DNA of 64,000 bases from Cubamyces lactineus (Eukaryota > Basidiomycota > Agaricomycetes > Polyporales > Polyporaceae): contig JACDTU010000008.1 of the NCBI GenBank assembly GCA_022376465.1, forward strand, positions 1,364,001 to 1,428,000, written 5' to 3'. Numbering within the stretch: position 1 is the first letter of the stretch; every line of letters begins with the position of its first letter. Both the position numbers and the translations under genes were made by a program. Below are positions 33,121 to 47,622 of the stretch, one piece after another. Under the pieces are notes generated by a model. The model saw only the letters and a program-made list of their open reading frames with translations. It ran no database searches and was not told the origin of the DNA.

Positions 33121-33863
33121 ATGTTGCGCTCGACAATCGCAAAGTCTCTTGTGAATGCTTCCCCTCGTGCGAGCAGGCTCGCCACTGCTAGGCCAGTTCT
33201 GGCTCGTGCATACCACGAGAAAGTGATTGCCCACTATGAGAAGCCCAGAAACGTACGCCTCGCCCAGTCTGGACTTTTGTCGTATGTTATCAGATAACTT
33301 ATGCGCTCGTCATACAGGTGGGTTCTCTGCCAAAGAACGACCCGAATGTTGGTACAGGCCTTGTCGGTGCCCCTGCGTACGTATTCTCCTCACTGTCTTG
33401 GTCGTAGTCATGGTCGTCGTGCTGACCCCTATCTCCATCACCAGGTGCGGCGATGTCATGAAGCTGCAAATCAAGGTGGACGAAAATGGCATCATCTCCG
33501 ACGTCAAGTTCAAGACGTTTGGTTGCGGGAGTGCCATTGCTTCCAGCTCGTATATGACCGAGCGAGTGAAGGGGTTGTCGTTGGAGGAGGCGGAGAAAAT
33601 CAAAAACACTGAGATTGCAAAAGAGTTGTGTCTGCCACCTGTCAAGCTTCACTGCTCAAGTAAGTCTGCTCGTCCTGCCTTCTGACAGTCGAGGTCTTGA
33701 CCATGCATCAGTGCTTGCCGAGGATGCTATCCGTTCCGCAATCCGCGACTATCGCAGCAAGCGTACCAAGGCTGGCGATCCCAAAAAGGCCGGCTACATC
33801 GATGTCTCCCAGAGCGCAGCGACGGGCGAGACAGTAGCGACAGCACATCCGCCCTCGTCGTGA
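33121..33863 (+). CDS. ISU1: Mitochondrial iron-sulfur cluster scaffold protein ISU1 (IscU)
   Basis: ISU1 is the scaffold on which Nfs1/Isd11 and frataxin assemble a [2Fe-2S] cluster before Hsp70/Jac1-mediated transfer. The first ~30 residues ([20 protein letters not shown]) form a basic, Ser-rich mitochondrial presequence. They are followed by [14 protein letters not shown] and, after introns near 33253 and 33376, [20 protein letters not shown]. All three cluster cysteines are visible: [20 protein letters not shown] and LPPVKLHCS, the last including the LPPVK Hsp70-binding motif. The final exon (from 33712) reads [18 protein letters not shown] and ends at 33863. Residue order and length are normal for the family. 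Confidence 0.97.
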
Positions 33864-34013
33864 AGCATTGTAGTCCTCTTGCCTTTCTCCGTTGACGACC
33901 TCTTGTATTAGTATCGTTTTTTACTCGCATAGTATCGTAGTCACAATGCATTATACATATCTTCGACATGTGAGATGACAGAACGTAGGGCAAATCAACA
34001 ACCATGGACACCA

Positions 34014-36122
34014 CTACTTCTTGGTGTTGGTGCCCTTCTGGCCGACAAAGGAGAATGTACCGTTGGAGAACCATCGTTCGTTGGCCTCCTTGACCCGCTG
34101 CGCAGCCGCCGCACGGTTCGTCAGCTCGAAACCTGCAAGACAGCCCGCGTCAGCCATTTGCCAATTCGCGCAGACAAAAATACCCTTGACGCACCTTGGA
34201 CTGGTGTCACAGTCAAGGATGTTGCCGTTCCTGACGTTGCCGTGCCGCTTTGCGCAGCTTTCGTCAGCGCAGCGATACGCAGCTTGTTCGCCTTCGACAA
34301 TTTGGCTGTGAACGCGACCGGCATCAGTAGGGGCGTCTAGACGATGACGATCGTCGAAGTTGTTGCCGAGAAGACACGCACCGCGACTCTTCGCCTCGCC
34401 AACGTTGGCGCGGACCTTGCCGGTGCCTATCATACCGAGGCCCTTGGTCTGGTCGAAGGCACCGACTTCCTCCTCTGGCTCGCCGAATGCCATGCGGTTC
34501 TGCAACTTGCGAAGCTCGGTCTGAGCATAGGCTTCCTTGGCCTTTCGCGCACTGGCAAAGTTCGATTTCAGTGGGTGTCCGCTGCAAGAGTCAAGCCGGA
34601 ATGCCTACCGTTTGCCTCCGCGCCGCTTCTTTGGACCATCATTTGGTATGGGCAATGCCTTCACAATCTTGGAGGGAGGAGGTGCTGCAAGTCGGTCGAT
34701 GTGCTTCTCAATCTTCTCACGGAGCTGTTGGCCGTAAGAGCCTACCAAGGGGTCGTGAGTACGAAAATTATTCGCGTTAACTGATCTCGGACACATACCA
34801 TCTCTCCGTTGTCGCTCAAGATCCATACGTGCAGCCAGGGCACACTTTGCGCCCACTGTCCGCTGCACCTTCATACGATACTCGGGCGGTGTTTGTTGCA
34901 CAATCTCAGATTGGAAGATGAATCCGGTGTGTTTCTTTTGGGTGATCGTAGAAAACCCCGCGGCAATCTTCTTCTGTGCACCAAGTAGCTACGAGAAGAC
35001 GGTGAGTTCGGGCTACTCGCGGTTTGTCATCACTGTAGGAGAAACGTACGTGCACATTGCATGCCGGCATCTTGGCGATACCGGACAAGCCACCCGCGAC
35101 ACCGAGCAGTTTCGCAGCTGTGGTGGTACCGACGATAGCTGACAGGTTGGGTGCAAGGATATTCATTCGTGAGCTGACGTACATGAAGATCTGAACGTAA
35201 AGTTAGATTGAAAGGGTTGCACGACAAGTGGCGATGAATGCGCTGTACCTTCTTCCGGGCTTCCTCCAATCGGTCCGCAAGGTCACAGGCACGCTGGACA
35301 GCCTTCCACTCTGCGTCCGGGAGTTGTTGGCCGGACGTTGTAGTCGCCGTGACAAGCACACTCATAATGATAGCAGGCGGGAGAATGCCTTGCAGGTTGA
35401 CCTTCGTCGGGTCCTCGGAGTTGGCCAGGGCTCTGACCGACCGGATATACATCTGAGGGTCGGTAACGAGCTGTTCCAACTCAGGGAATTTGGGCGCATA
35501 GTGATCGCGAATGAACTGTAGCCATGCATCGTAAACTTTGGATACTAGCTTACTACGCTAGAGACGACGCACCTTGTGTACAACCATTATCTCATTGTCC
35601 ACATCCACCGACAAGTTATTGGCTTGCACGATGAGGTTATATTCCGGGTTTGAATGGGTGGGCATAGCCATCTGTTCCGGGGTACTGGGGTTGGCTTGGT
35701 ATTTCTCTATCTCCTGCAGCGGTAGTTAGCAGACAAATCTGTTCATGTTAAAATGCGCTTGCCTTCAAGATATCGTTCATGCGCTTGCTGCCGTCCAATT
35801 TCGCTACCTTGCGTACATCATCTACCTTGCCCAATTCCATACGCTGCACTTCCTCAGCATCCAGTTCTTCTGCGGGCTTCACGCCCCCTTCGAGGACCAG
35901 TGTTCCAATCGCATTCTCTTCCTCCTCGCCACCCTCGCCGCCCTCAACGTCGGACATTTCGTCGTCCGATCCTGATGCCTTTCGTTTGACACCAGTTGTG
36001 GAAGAACCACTTGCTACGGGTTGTTCCGCATCCTGAGCTTGTTCCTCGTTGTCGTCGTAGTTGTCTTCACCTCCAGAGAGATCTTCAAGGTCAGCAAGCA
36101 GTTCATCGGCCAGCGAGCTCAT
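34014..36122 (-). CDS. PRP31: U4/U6 small nuclear ribonucleoprotein PRP31
   Basis: Prp31 binds the 15.5K-U4 snRNA kink-turn and holds the U4/U6.U5 tri-snRNP together. The minus-strand ATG at 36122 opens an acidic N-terminus ([20 protein letters not shown]). Next come [59 protein letters not shown] and the Nop domain: [58 protein letters not shown], with VPxxN-like continuation [12 protein letters not shown]. The C-terminal Prp31 domain shows [39 protein letters not shown] and [20 protein letters not shown], joined by introns, and ends [16 protein letters not shown] at 34014. About nine exons are required; the family length is preserved. Confidence 0.96.
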
Positions 36123-36564
36123 GACTGCAGTATGGATGGCGTTGGATGCCTAAGCGCCGTCGTGCTGCAAGTGCACGATTTCCCATTGCGTAACCCTAAA
36201 TCAGGGTCTCTCCGATCGTCTTTACCCCGGACTCGTTTGAGCAAGACTGCTGCTACAAATGCATACTCTTGTTCTCGCCTGGCGCAGTTGAAGCACAATT
36301 TTGGTTTGAATTAAGTAGTATCGGCCGTCAAAGAGTGCAGCCAAGCAGAGAGCCTGGATCTGCAGATCACCACAGAGGACCCGGACGTCATCAGCGCAAT
36401 ATGCGGGGAAGGGACAGGCGCGCACCGTCGCGTCTGCTCAGCTGACCATCCGGTCAAGCCACCGCGTCCATGTTCCGGAAGGCCGAGCATATAACCTCCC
36501 CCTAGCTTACTGCCGTCCACGTCGTCCTTCTCGTCTCTCTCGTGCTACTACCAGTCGTTACAAC
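36123..36564. promoter_or_regulatory. Bidirectional promoter PRP31 / MCC2
   Basis: This is 442 bp between divergent start codons with no supported gene. Sequence close to the MCC2 ATG is C/T-rich (CTTCTCGTCTCTCTCGTGC). A CATATAACC motif near 36488 could serve as a TATA element. Confidence 0.45.
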
Positions 36565-38789
36565 ATGCGGTTCGCGACGCGCTCTCTCCGGGTTGCGCAG
36601 AGGAGCCTCGCAGCGAGCGGGCGGAGGTCTTACCACCCGTCCGTCCTCCCCTCGCTCATCTCCACAACTTCTCCGGAATTCAAGGCGAAAGCTGAAGCTA
36701 TGGATGCTTTGGTAGCCGACTTGGAGGCGAAGATGGCCAAAGTTAGACAGGGTGGCGGCCCCAAGGCAGCAGAGCGCATGAGGAGTAAGGGCAAGAAGCT
36801 ACCCCGCGAGAGGTACAGTCACCAGTGCATGTGGTCGGTGCCCATAAAATTCCATGCTGAACTGTCGGCAGGCTAGCCTTGTTGCTTGATCCTCATACAC
36901 CATTCCTTGAGCTCTCGCCTCTCGCGGCACACGAGGTGTATAAGGAAGATGTTCCGGCGGCCGGCATCATCACAGGAATTGGTCGTATATCTGGCCGCGA
37001 ATGCGTAGTCGTAGTTAACGATGCTACCGTGAAGGGCGGATCCTATTACCCATTAACGGTACGATAATCGTTCGGATGTCTGCTGCTGATATGACTGACT
37101 TACGCTCTTGTATAGGTCAAGAAACACATCCGTGCACAAGAAATAGCCCGGGAACACGGCCTGCCATGTGTATATGTCGGTGCGTGCCCCGTTGCCCAAT
37201 CACTCGTACATAGCTTATGTACACTGTATAGTGGAATCGGGTGGTGCGGCTCTACCACACCAGGCCAACGTAACCAGATCCTCTCCATGTGGTCTATACT
37301 TAGACTGACTGACTGACGAGAGTAGGTCTTCCCAGACAAGGAGCACTTCGGTCGCATATTCTACAACATGGCGCAGATGTCTGCCATTGGCATCCCGCAA
37401 ATAGCCATCGTGCATGGTATCTCTGTTGCAGGTACGCCGGCCGTCTACTTCACTGCCATCTTATTGGTGCTCATCCTATGGAGGTGGTGCGTATGTGCCT
37501 GCGATGGCCGACGAGAATATCATCGTACGAGAACAGGGACGTATATTCCTCGCGGGTCCTCCTCTCGTCAAGGCCGCCACAGGAGAAGAGGTTGATGAGG
37601 AAACGCTTGGAGGTGGCCTGATGCACTCCTCGGAGAGTGGTGTAACCGACCATCTCGCACGAGATGACGAGCATGCTATCGCTATCGCGAGAGGCATTGT
37701 CAGTGACCTCGGCAAGGCTGGTGGGCGGGAGGTTCCTGTGAGTGTACCTCTGTTTCTGTCAGGATATCAAGGTTATGACATTCGCGGATAGCCACCAGCC
37801 GTCCCAGAAGACCCATTGTACCCTGCTGCGGAGCTGCATGGTATCGTGGGTACCGACTTGCGCCAAGCATTCGATATGCGCGACGTAATCGCCCGTATAG
37901 TTGACGGTAGCCGCTTCCGTGAATTCAAGAAAGAGTACGGCACCACTATAGTTACTGTAAGTTCCATTCGCTAGATGGAGAAGACGTGCCAATAACAGCC
38001 ATTTGGTAGGGTTTCGCCAACATTCACGGGTACCCTGTCGGTATCGTCGCGAACAACGGCATTCTCTTCTCCCAGTCTGCGCTCAAGGCGACGCACTTCA
38101 TCGAGCTGTGCTCGCAACGACAGATTCCCCTCCTGTTCTTGGTCAACGTCACCGGCTACATGGTAGGCTCCAAGGCGGAGAAGGGAGGTATCGCGAAAGA
38201 TGGCGCAAAGATGGTCCGCGCAGTAGCATGTGCGGACGTACCGAAGTTGACAGTGATCGTTGGCGGGAGCTACGGTGCGGGCAACTACGGTAAGTGTGCC
38301 TTGTCCCTGGTGCGTGGATTACATGCTCATCGCCGGTTAGGCATGTGCGGTCGGGCATACTCTCCAAGGTTCTTGTGGATGTGGCCGGTACGTCCTTCTA
38401 CTTGGATGAATATATTTGAGCGTTGTGCTCAGGACAGACGTAGAACGCCAAGGTATCTGTGATGGGTCCTGGCCAGCTTTCCCAAGTCATGGCGACCGTG
38501 TCGAAGTGTGTACTTCACTATCACAAGGAATGCGGATGCTGAGACAACTCTTCACAGGGACCCTACAAAACACAGTACCCTTAAGGACGAGATCGAGGAG
38601 CAGTCGACTGCATTGTACGCGTCGGCACGTCTATGGGACGACGGGATAATCAAGCCGACGGACACCAGAGATACCGTTGGTCTTGCCTTGGCGTTGGCCG
38701 CGCGGGATCGTGGAGGTAACGCGCAGGGCCGCAGTGCCACGACGACCTGGGACGGCAACGGCAACGGCTTCGGTGTCTTCAGAATGTGA
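36565..38789 (+). CDS. MCC2: Methylcrotonoyl-CoA carboxylase beta subunit (MCCB)
   Basis: This is the carboxyltransferase half of 3-methylcrotonyl-CoA carboxylase, the biotin-dependent mitochondrial step of leucine degradation. The basic N-terminus ([20 protein letters not shown]) fits a presequence. Landmarks are [59 protein letters not shown] sequence, the oxyanion-hole region [40 protein letters not shown] and [19 protein letters not shown]. Also present are [51 protein letters not shown] and [20 protein letters not shown]. The CDS ends in GNGFGVFRM at 38789. About ten short introns are needed. All glycine motifs of the N- and C-carboxyltransferase subdomains are present. Its alpha partner is not in the window. 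Confidence 0.96.
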
Positions 38790-38941
38790 GGATGTAGAAC
38801 AAGCACACAGGACTGGGTCGAGCACCAATACATCTAGCAAGGCATCTCCATTGTAAATTACCGTATGTATCTTCACGAGGTAGTACAGTGCATTTTGAAT
38901 CTTCCTCCCATCTCCCCGAGTCCGAAGGTCCGATGAAGGTT

Positions 38942-40439
38942 TCACGCGCGCCTCTTCTTACGAGCGGCAATGTCTCCGTCTTCGTCTACATCCATGGGAT
39001 CGACATCGTTGGCTCGCTTTACTTTGCCGGGAGAAGAGACAGGCTCGGGCTGAGAGGCGGCCCACACATTCAGCTTGGAGTCTTCTCCACCGGTGAGCAA
39101 TACATTATTCTATCACGAAATACTGTGAATCCATTGCAATTGATGTCAATAGAAACGGAGCCTTACCCTCTCGTCCCAAAGAGCGGCGCGCACGATGCCG
39201 ACGTGACCCCCCGTCCAAGTGCGTTGCAGCATCCACGGGGCATCAGGATCAGAGAATGTCGGTTTCGTGATGAGCGCAATGTCCCCCCTGGGCGAAAGTT
39301 TAGAATGGTGAAACAGCAAGAACCATGAGCTGAGCCACGCACTCGTTGGAACCAGCAAACAGGCAGAGGTCATTGTCAGCTCCTCCAATAGGGCTTGACG
39401 CGTTATGACAACCGATCAGGTAGTCGGTGACCCATGTCAAATCCTGCCTATGGACCGACGGCTGACGGATGTCGGCATCCTGTATGCGATCCAACTGATT
39501 CCTTCAAGTCAATACCACTGGCTACACAAGCGATATAGATAACGACTGACCTCCGTCGTCCATACACTGAAAGTCTCCATGTCGCTGGACGCCCATGCGG
39601 CGGGACGGCCTGCTTGATCATGGAGCCAGCCTGCCTGCGCGATGCTGCAGCCCCAGTTTCCGACATGCAACCCAGCCTCGTCCTCGTCCGCCTCGTCTGC
39701 GTTCGACGTGCAGATCAGTCCGTCAGAAGAGGCTGACAGCAACAGGTTTCCGGCATTTGATGTCGACGATGTTGCAGGGCGGAAAAAGTGCAGCGCTGTG
39801 ATATCGTCCGAATGGGTCGACGAGTGCACTCGTAACGGAGCTGCAGGGCTGCGTGGGTCCCTGGTGATATGATGCATAAGTGTTCCGTTCGGGGAATATA
39901 TTTCGATCGAAACAACCCACCAGTATAAGATGGAGGCATCTTCTCCTTGGAGTTCGGTGCCGGCCGCGATGGTCAGCCCATCGGCAGAGGCATCGCAAGA
40001 TAACAAACCGCGAGCGGTCCCAGCAGACGACGCGGTCACTGTTTACAGTAAGAATCGCATTCTCATATTGAGTTTTAGCCTCGCATTACAGAGGATTACA
40101 CGACTAGTGCTCACTGCGTAGTGCGACCGATCCGGAGCGCTCGTCCCAGACCTTCACTGCTCCGTCCTTCCCTGACGAGAGCAAAGCATGCATAGCAGCA
40201 TTGGCGACATTTGGCACAGTTCTGAGTGTCGTGATTGACGACTCGTGCCCTGGAAGCGTTTGTACGTTCTGCAGGCGCGCCTTGTCAAATAAATGTATGG
40301 CATTGGACGGTGAGGATGCAGAGGCTGCGTAGTAGGACGGCAGAGACGCAATTGAGAGGATATAAGCATCCGCGGGTAGCTTCGTTGACCTGATGGGTGT
40401 CGAAGATGGCTTGAACGAGGGCGCGTCGACGAGAGACAT
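38942..40439 (-). CDS. WD40-repeat protein, WDR89-like
   Basis: The minus-strand ATG at 40439 gives MSLVDAPSFKPSSTPIRS. I prefer it to frames extending upstream because the preceding hydrophobic stretch is unlike the family. Beta-propeller blades are seen as YILSIASLPSYYAASASSPS, TLPGHESSITTLRTVPN, LLSSGKDGAVKVWDERSG, LLSCDASADGLTIAAGTE, HSDDITALHFFRPATSST, LLSASSDGLICTSNADEADE, VTDYLIGCHNASS, LQRTWTGGHVGIVRAALWDE and TGGEDSKLNVWAASQPEP. The tail is basic and nuclear-looking (AARKKRRA, ending at 38942). The ordering resembles WDR89-type proteins, whose function is poorly defined. The 3' end faces that of MCC2 across about 150 bp. Confidence 0.85.
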
Positions 40440-40935
40440 GACGAGGAGGGTGCTGAGTACGATGAGGACAGCCTGGACCTGGAGTGCCTGGACTTGCTCG
40501 GCGGCGGCGCTCACTGAAATTTCCTGATCGGAAGGCCCTGATCAAGGTATACGGGGTGCTTACATAAGGCGTGTGGCGACGGGCGCTTGTGTAGCATAGA
40601 GGCGGTCGGTGTGCTGTGCCTTGTCTTCCTCATTCTTGTCTCCCTCGCCCTCGTCGTCCCTACCCTCCCCGTCGTCGCCTTCGTTGTCTACGACGCCGTC
40701 GGGCCCGTCTTGACTTGCTTTGCCTCGTGCAACCCACTCTCCTTTCTACCCACGCTCCTTTTGGACCCCTCAGTCGCTCCAGGCTATCCCTGATCAGTGG
40801 CCTTAGAGCTCCTTTCTGCTCCTCCGCAAAACCGCCCCGCCTAGAGTTCTCTATCTTCGACTTCTGGTTCCTGTATTATTTATACTCTATTATCGAGTAT
40901 GCGTCGTGCTCGTGAGTGCCCCACTCTCTGCTTCT
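40440..40935. promoter_or_regulatory. Bidirectional promoter; C/T-rich leader of the gene at 40936
   Basis: This is 496 bp between divergent genes. From about 40590 to 40935 the plus strand is pyrimidine-rich (CTTGTCTTCCTCATTCTTGTC, TCCCTCGCCCTCGTCG), which creates spurious hydrophobic open frames. It reads like a long CT-rich promoter/5' UTR. Confidence 0.5.
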
Positions 40936-41783
40936 ATGTATCGCCGCAGGAAGTCGAGAGCTCATCCTCGCTACCTCGCTGTGCACGATGAATTTGCTGG
41001 CATAGCTCCTCGCCTTAACCGCTTGCCGCAAAGGCTCGACTATACGCTCATCCCTGCGCCTTTGGGTACGTGAAAGATAGGCATGCAGCGTGGAATTTCG
41101 AGCTCATCTACGTTGCCACTCTGCTGGAACTGCGCATCCCAACAGACCTTTCGGCGCCCCTGGTAGATGAGAAAGCGGAGCTGCCTGCCATCATCGTGAC
41201 GCCTTCGTCCCCGGTCTTCGAAAGCGAGTTCTTCATAGCTTTCCTGGCGCCGCCCCCATCGCCTACGTTCTCGCAGCGGCTGGCATCTATGATGCCCTCG
41301 CTTCCATCGCTGCACTCGTATCTGCCGTCCCAGATACAACTTCCCACGACACCCTTTAAAAGCTCTTACGACGAACGGAGAAGCTCGTTCTCCTTCAGGG
41401 GTTCAGTCCGCACCATCATCCTTCTCTTCGTGCTACTCTTCATAATGGCCTCGCACCTCGTCATGCACCGGATCGCCACGAACCACCCGCACTTGGATTT
41501 CGACGTGACTCCCGAGCACGACATTGCCCTCGGGGTTGCTACCCTATCTCGCCCCATGGACCTGGACATGTCCAGCGCGAGAATGGACGCGCATGACGTG
41601 GACTCGGAGGCGTCTGACCCCTCTACGGCCGGTTGGTTCGACCTGCACGCGCTTTGGGCCCCGGTACCCGCCACGAACACGCGCTCGCCCAAGGATTTCG
41701 TCGTCGTGGAACCCTCCCCATCCGCGCCAGCGCAGAGTAATGATAACGATAACGCGGAGGACCGCCCTCAGGCCGCTGCTTAG
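40936..41783 (+). CDS. Single-pass membrane protein, 255 aa, unknown function
   Basis: Two exons, 40936-41065 and 41146-41783, give 256 codons including the stop. The ATG at 40936 begins MYRRRKSRAHPRYLAVHDEF, and the intron (GTACGT...AACAG) joins it to DLSAPLVDEKAELPAIIVTP. One strong membrane helix (TIILLFVLLFIMASHLVMH, residues ~153-172) follows a basic Ser/Phe-rich segment. This suggests an N-terminal cytosolic half and a lumenal or extracellular acidic, Ser/Pro/Asp-rich C-terminus, or the reverse. I recognise no domain; similar one-pass hypotheticals are common in agaricomycetes. The 5' region is strongly C/T-rich, suggesting active expression. Confidence 0.75.
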
Positions 41784-42317
41784 GCTTTGGCCTCGTTAGG
41801 CCTCACCATCACGTCACCCCACATATGCATAGACTTCCGTCGTCGTGTACGATGCATTATCGGAGCTTTTATCAATGGTGTCGCTTTCCCACTCCCTGCG
41901 GGCTCGCTGGACACATTCGGCGTCAGTAGGGAGGGTCTTCGTGCGAGCGGGTGTATTTATTGCGCGTTGGGTCGACTGTTCAATTTGGGCCGGCCCTCGG
42001 CGCGAGTTGTGCTTCATGCTTTCGCGTTTCCGTTGCTGCCATCTTCCCCATCCATCTAAGCCTTTTCCCTTAACGAGTTTGGATCATGTGTAACTTCTTC
42101 GTAGTGGTGTTCGGTGTGTTACGTTACGTAGTACCCCGGGCTATTAGCTGTCGTTGGTCGTTTTCCCCCGCAAAGACACAGACTACCTGCTCGACACACG
42201 AGCGTCCTGCGATACATATACCACGGTTAGGTGAGGTGCATAAGTAGGATAGATTACTGTAGGATTCCTAGTCCGATCGTCGTCGTCGAAATGCGAGAAA
42301 TGAATGTCTTCAAAGAA
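41784..42317. other. Convergent 3' spacer
   Basis: This is 534 bp between the gene ending at 41783 (+) and the NIPA gene ending at 42318 (-). No coding sequence is supported; it presumably carries both 3' UTRs. Confidence 0.55.
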
Positions 42318-44551
<2,234 letters not shown>

Positions 44552-44929
44552 GGCGATTACTGCGACAAGGGTATGTTCACGAGCAGATTATATGTGCAGT
44601 TGTGGCAAGAGATGGACGGGGTAGCAGCAGCTGGGCATAAGTTAGCAGCAGGGCGGGAGCAGCATGGCTCAGCCTGGCGGATGAGCGTCGAGGACAAGCA
44701 GAAACGCGGACGAGAGCCACAACTTCTTCATTGACCTTTCTCCCGGCCCGGCGTTCCCGGAAGCCGTAGACCGTAGACGTGTTTCCGTCAGTCTCAGCCA
44801 TTCCACCAGTGACCGTGTAATCCTCTCCGCCGTTCTTCCGTCTCGATACTACCAGCCACCAGGCCTCCAGCTCAGTCGTCCGTCTCTCTGTTGTAAAGTC
44901 GCCTCTCTTTGTGCACCAGTCATAGAAGC
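44552..44929. promoter_or_regulatory. Bidirectional promoter NIPA-like / SEC12
   Basis: This is 378 bp between divergent ATGs. No clear TATA box or other motif stands out. The strand upstream of SEC12 is C/T-rich near 44850-44920. Confidence 0.4.
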
Positions 44930-46608
44930 ATGCGGACAAAGCACACCTCACATTCCCTCCCCTCGTTTCCGGTGTACTCGAGCGCGTTCGTGTCACCAAC
45001 GGATTTCGTACTGGGCGGTGGAGGCGGCCAGTCGAAGACGGGTATCAAGAACAAGCTAGTACGCAACTATCTCGCTCGCTCGCAGTACTCCAATCAATAC
45101 GATACCATCGTTTCGCCAGCGTTTGTACCACACCGAAGATGACAAGACGCTCGAACTCGTCAACGAATTAGAGCTGGCGTCAGGCGAAGATGCGCCAATG
45201 AGCATAGCAGCACATCCTTCACGAGATGAGATTGTCTGTGGTATCAACAGCTCTCAGGAGGCTTTGAAAGATGGTGAAAACCAGAACTGTCGCGTCTATG
45301 TGGTGAAAGATTCCAAGTGAGTGTCCGATTGTTGCCCACCTGGAACACTAACCTGACGTGCGATATAGGATCTCACTGTCAACAACGCGGAGTACCCTGG
45401 TGCTGAGTGACTCAGATGATGACTACCAAGTAGGCACCAGTAGCTTCGCGATGACGAATTGAAGCCCATGTTCCTCCCAGCGGGTTACTACCTTCTCTCC
45501 GGACGGCAAATATCTCGCTATAGCTGGTACTCATGATGTGGGTGTAAGGTTCCTCTCGTGATGACGGGCGTCCGCTTACAGCCTCACAGTTGTCCGTCTT
45601 GGATTACCCCACACTAGTCCCGGCTGCTCGCCCAATCCACGTAGATAAAGGCGAGATATTCGACGCGACGTTCTCGTCGAAGACGGTACGTCGCGCATTT
45701 AACTTCCTTGGCCATGCGCTGATTTCGTTGCAGTTGGTTGTGGCAACAACTGTGAACATGCTGGTCTATGCACTTCCCTCGGACGAAGACAGCGATGGCT
45801 CAGAAGAGCGGAAGGAAGGCCAACCTGCCGCCCTTGAACTGTTGAGGACCATTGATCGACCAGACTTACCCGGCAAGGACTCAGGCAGCAGTTTCCGTGC
45901 AGCTAGGTAATCGCGTGATTGCAGATCCCGCACGCAAGATTGCTGCTGACGGATAGACTGAAGGTACCATCCTCATGACGAGAAGGTGCTGTACACCATT
46001 ATGAACACTGTTCCACCTCGCACACGGACAAAGTCGTCCCCGCGACGAGCGTTCATATGCAAATGGGATACCGAGACCTGGAAAGTGACTAAAGTGCGAC
46101 AAGTGAGCGACCGGCAGGTCACTTGCTTCGATATCAGGTTGGTTACCGTCTCACTGGGCATATTTATGCTCTTACACAACTATCCTTTCCAGCCCCGATG
46201 GAAAGTGGTTCGCCTTTGGTTCATCAGATCTAACCGTTGGTGTAGTGGATGCACAGTCTCTTGCTGTCAGTATCGCTTTTACTGGTGGCTGTACTCAGAT
46301 GTTCACATATCCATTCTCTACAGCCGCAATTCAACATTTTGAAGGCGCACGATTTCCCTCCAACAACATTGTGCTTCAACCCGACGTCCGACAAGCTGAT
46401 TTCTGGCAGTGCCGACAACACGGTCCGAATCGTGACAATACCATCGGACGCGGCGAGCGCAAGCTGTACGTACACATCTCATATTGAAGATGTCCTGGAT
46501 GTTAACATTCCCTTCGCAGCATGGAGTACATGGCTCTTGTTCATTGTCGCGTTGCTCGTCGCCCTATTTGCATACATAGCACATCGCATGAGCACTGGCG
46601 GCCTCTAG
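44930..46608 (+). CDS. SEC12: SEC12-like guanine nucleotide exchange factor for Sar1
   Basis: Sec12 is an ER membrane WD40 protein that loads GTP on Sar1 to start COPII vesicle formation. The ATG at 44930 begins MRTKHTSHSLPSFPVYSSAF. The hallmark VLGGGGGQSKTGIKNKL at residues ~27-43 matches the glycine-rich first blade and K-loop region of Sec12/PREB proteins. Further blades are APMSIAAHPSRDEIVCGIN, VTTFSPDGKYLAIAGTHD, FDATFSSKTLVVATTVNMLV, AARYHPHDEKVLYTIMNT, VTCFDISPDGKWFAFGSSD and LCFNPTSDKLISGSADNTVR. The C-terminus has one membrane helix (WSTWLLFIVALLVALFAYIA) followed by a short lumenal end at 46608, the tail-anchored layout expected. At least eight introns are used. Confidence 0.92.
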
Positions 46609-46782
46609 CGATATGCATCTGCAACGATATCTTCATACATCAGTTGCCTGGATACTTCTACATTATGCTTATTCCTTCGGACGGGATCACACGCTGTTAT
46701 GTACCTAGACTCGCCTCAGCATCGATTATAATGTTACAACAAAGCCTACAGCGTCCATCTCGCGCGTGCCACAACACAGCCT

Positions 46783-47622
46783 CTAGTCGTAGTCTTCCTC
46801 CTCCACGAGCTTCCGCTTCACGCCGTTCGTGGCGGCCGCGTCCGTGGCGGGGCCAGACGCGGTGACGTCCTCCATCGCGTCGTCCCCGCTCTCCTCTTCT
46901 TCCTCGTCTCCTCCCGCGAAAAGACCGTCATCCTCCTCCGCCTCGCTGCCCTCTTCTGCCGGCACAGCCCCAGGCGTGAGCATATCGACGTCTGACGGCG
47001 TGTGTACAGGGGCGATAGGAGCGACAGGGGGTACCGGGGGCGCGTGCGCCGCGCTCCTTTGTGCTGCCGGGGGCAGGGTGGCGGGCTCCATGTCTTCGTC
47101 ATCTTCCTCCTCAGACTCCTCGACCTCCTCAATCTCTTCGTCGTACTGCTTGACTCCTGGGGGCGGCTTGTTGGGCACGAGGTCGAAATCGACCGCGGTG
47201 AGACATTCTGACGCGGGTGGGAGCCGTACGCCGAACACTTCTGGCACGGGGGGTAGCGGCACGGAGTTGGTCTGAGTGGCTAGAGACATCACATACTACA
47301 TACAGCGTAATCAGCAAAACAGGCCCGGATGCAGGTGGTGTACACAACTCACTTCTTTGGGCACGCGCCCGCCGAACTCCCATCCTACGCGAGCCTGCAC
47401 TGCGAGCACCACGTCCTCCATCTCGACCTTGCCTGTACGCCCGGCATGCTCTGCATACACGAGCGCATCCGAGAGAACTTGCGCGGTGTACCTATTCGAG
47501 AACTCCAGTAGCTGGTGTAGAACTCCGGGCTGCGCGTCTTGCACTGTGGGCGTAGACGCGACGAGGAGCGCAATCGCGCGGGCGGTGGACGGGATTGTAT
47601 CGGCCACGGACGCCTTGGACAT
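46783..47622 (-). CDS. TAF9: TFIID/SAGA subunit TAF9
   Basis: TAF9 pairs with TAF6 through a histone fold in both TFIID and SAGA. The minus-strand ATG at 47622 gives MSKASVADTIPSTARAIALL, then the histone fold: GVLHQLLEFSNRYTAQVLSD, ALVYAEHAGRTGKVEMEDVV, LAVQARVGWEFGG. An intron at about 47290-47350 leads to the conserved SLATQTNSVPLPPVPE and FGVRLPPASECLTAVDFDLV. The remaining ~130 residues are a very acidic low-complexity tail (EEIEEVEESEEEDDEDMEP) with a small basic motif NGVKRKLVEEEDYD at the stop (46783). The acidic tail is longer than in budding yeast. Confidence 0.94.

Noticed and set aside
40587..40793. Hydrophobic plus-strand frame (VLCLVFLILVSLALVVP)
   Set aside because: It has no ATG where the frame appears to begin a protein, and its hydrophobicity comes from the C/T-rich promoter leader of the gene at 40936.
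41070..41145. Extension of the one-pass membrane protein upstream of 41146 in the same frame
   Set aside because: The frame begins with GTG, not ATG, and the stretch is bounded by a good GTACGT donor and CAACAG acceptor, so it is an intron.
46829..47275. Plus-strand Ser/Gly-rich frame of about 148 codons
   Set aside because: It is the antisense of the acidic TAF9 tail; Asp/Glu repeats read as Ser/Leu on the other strand.
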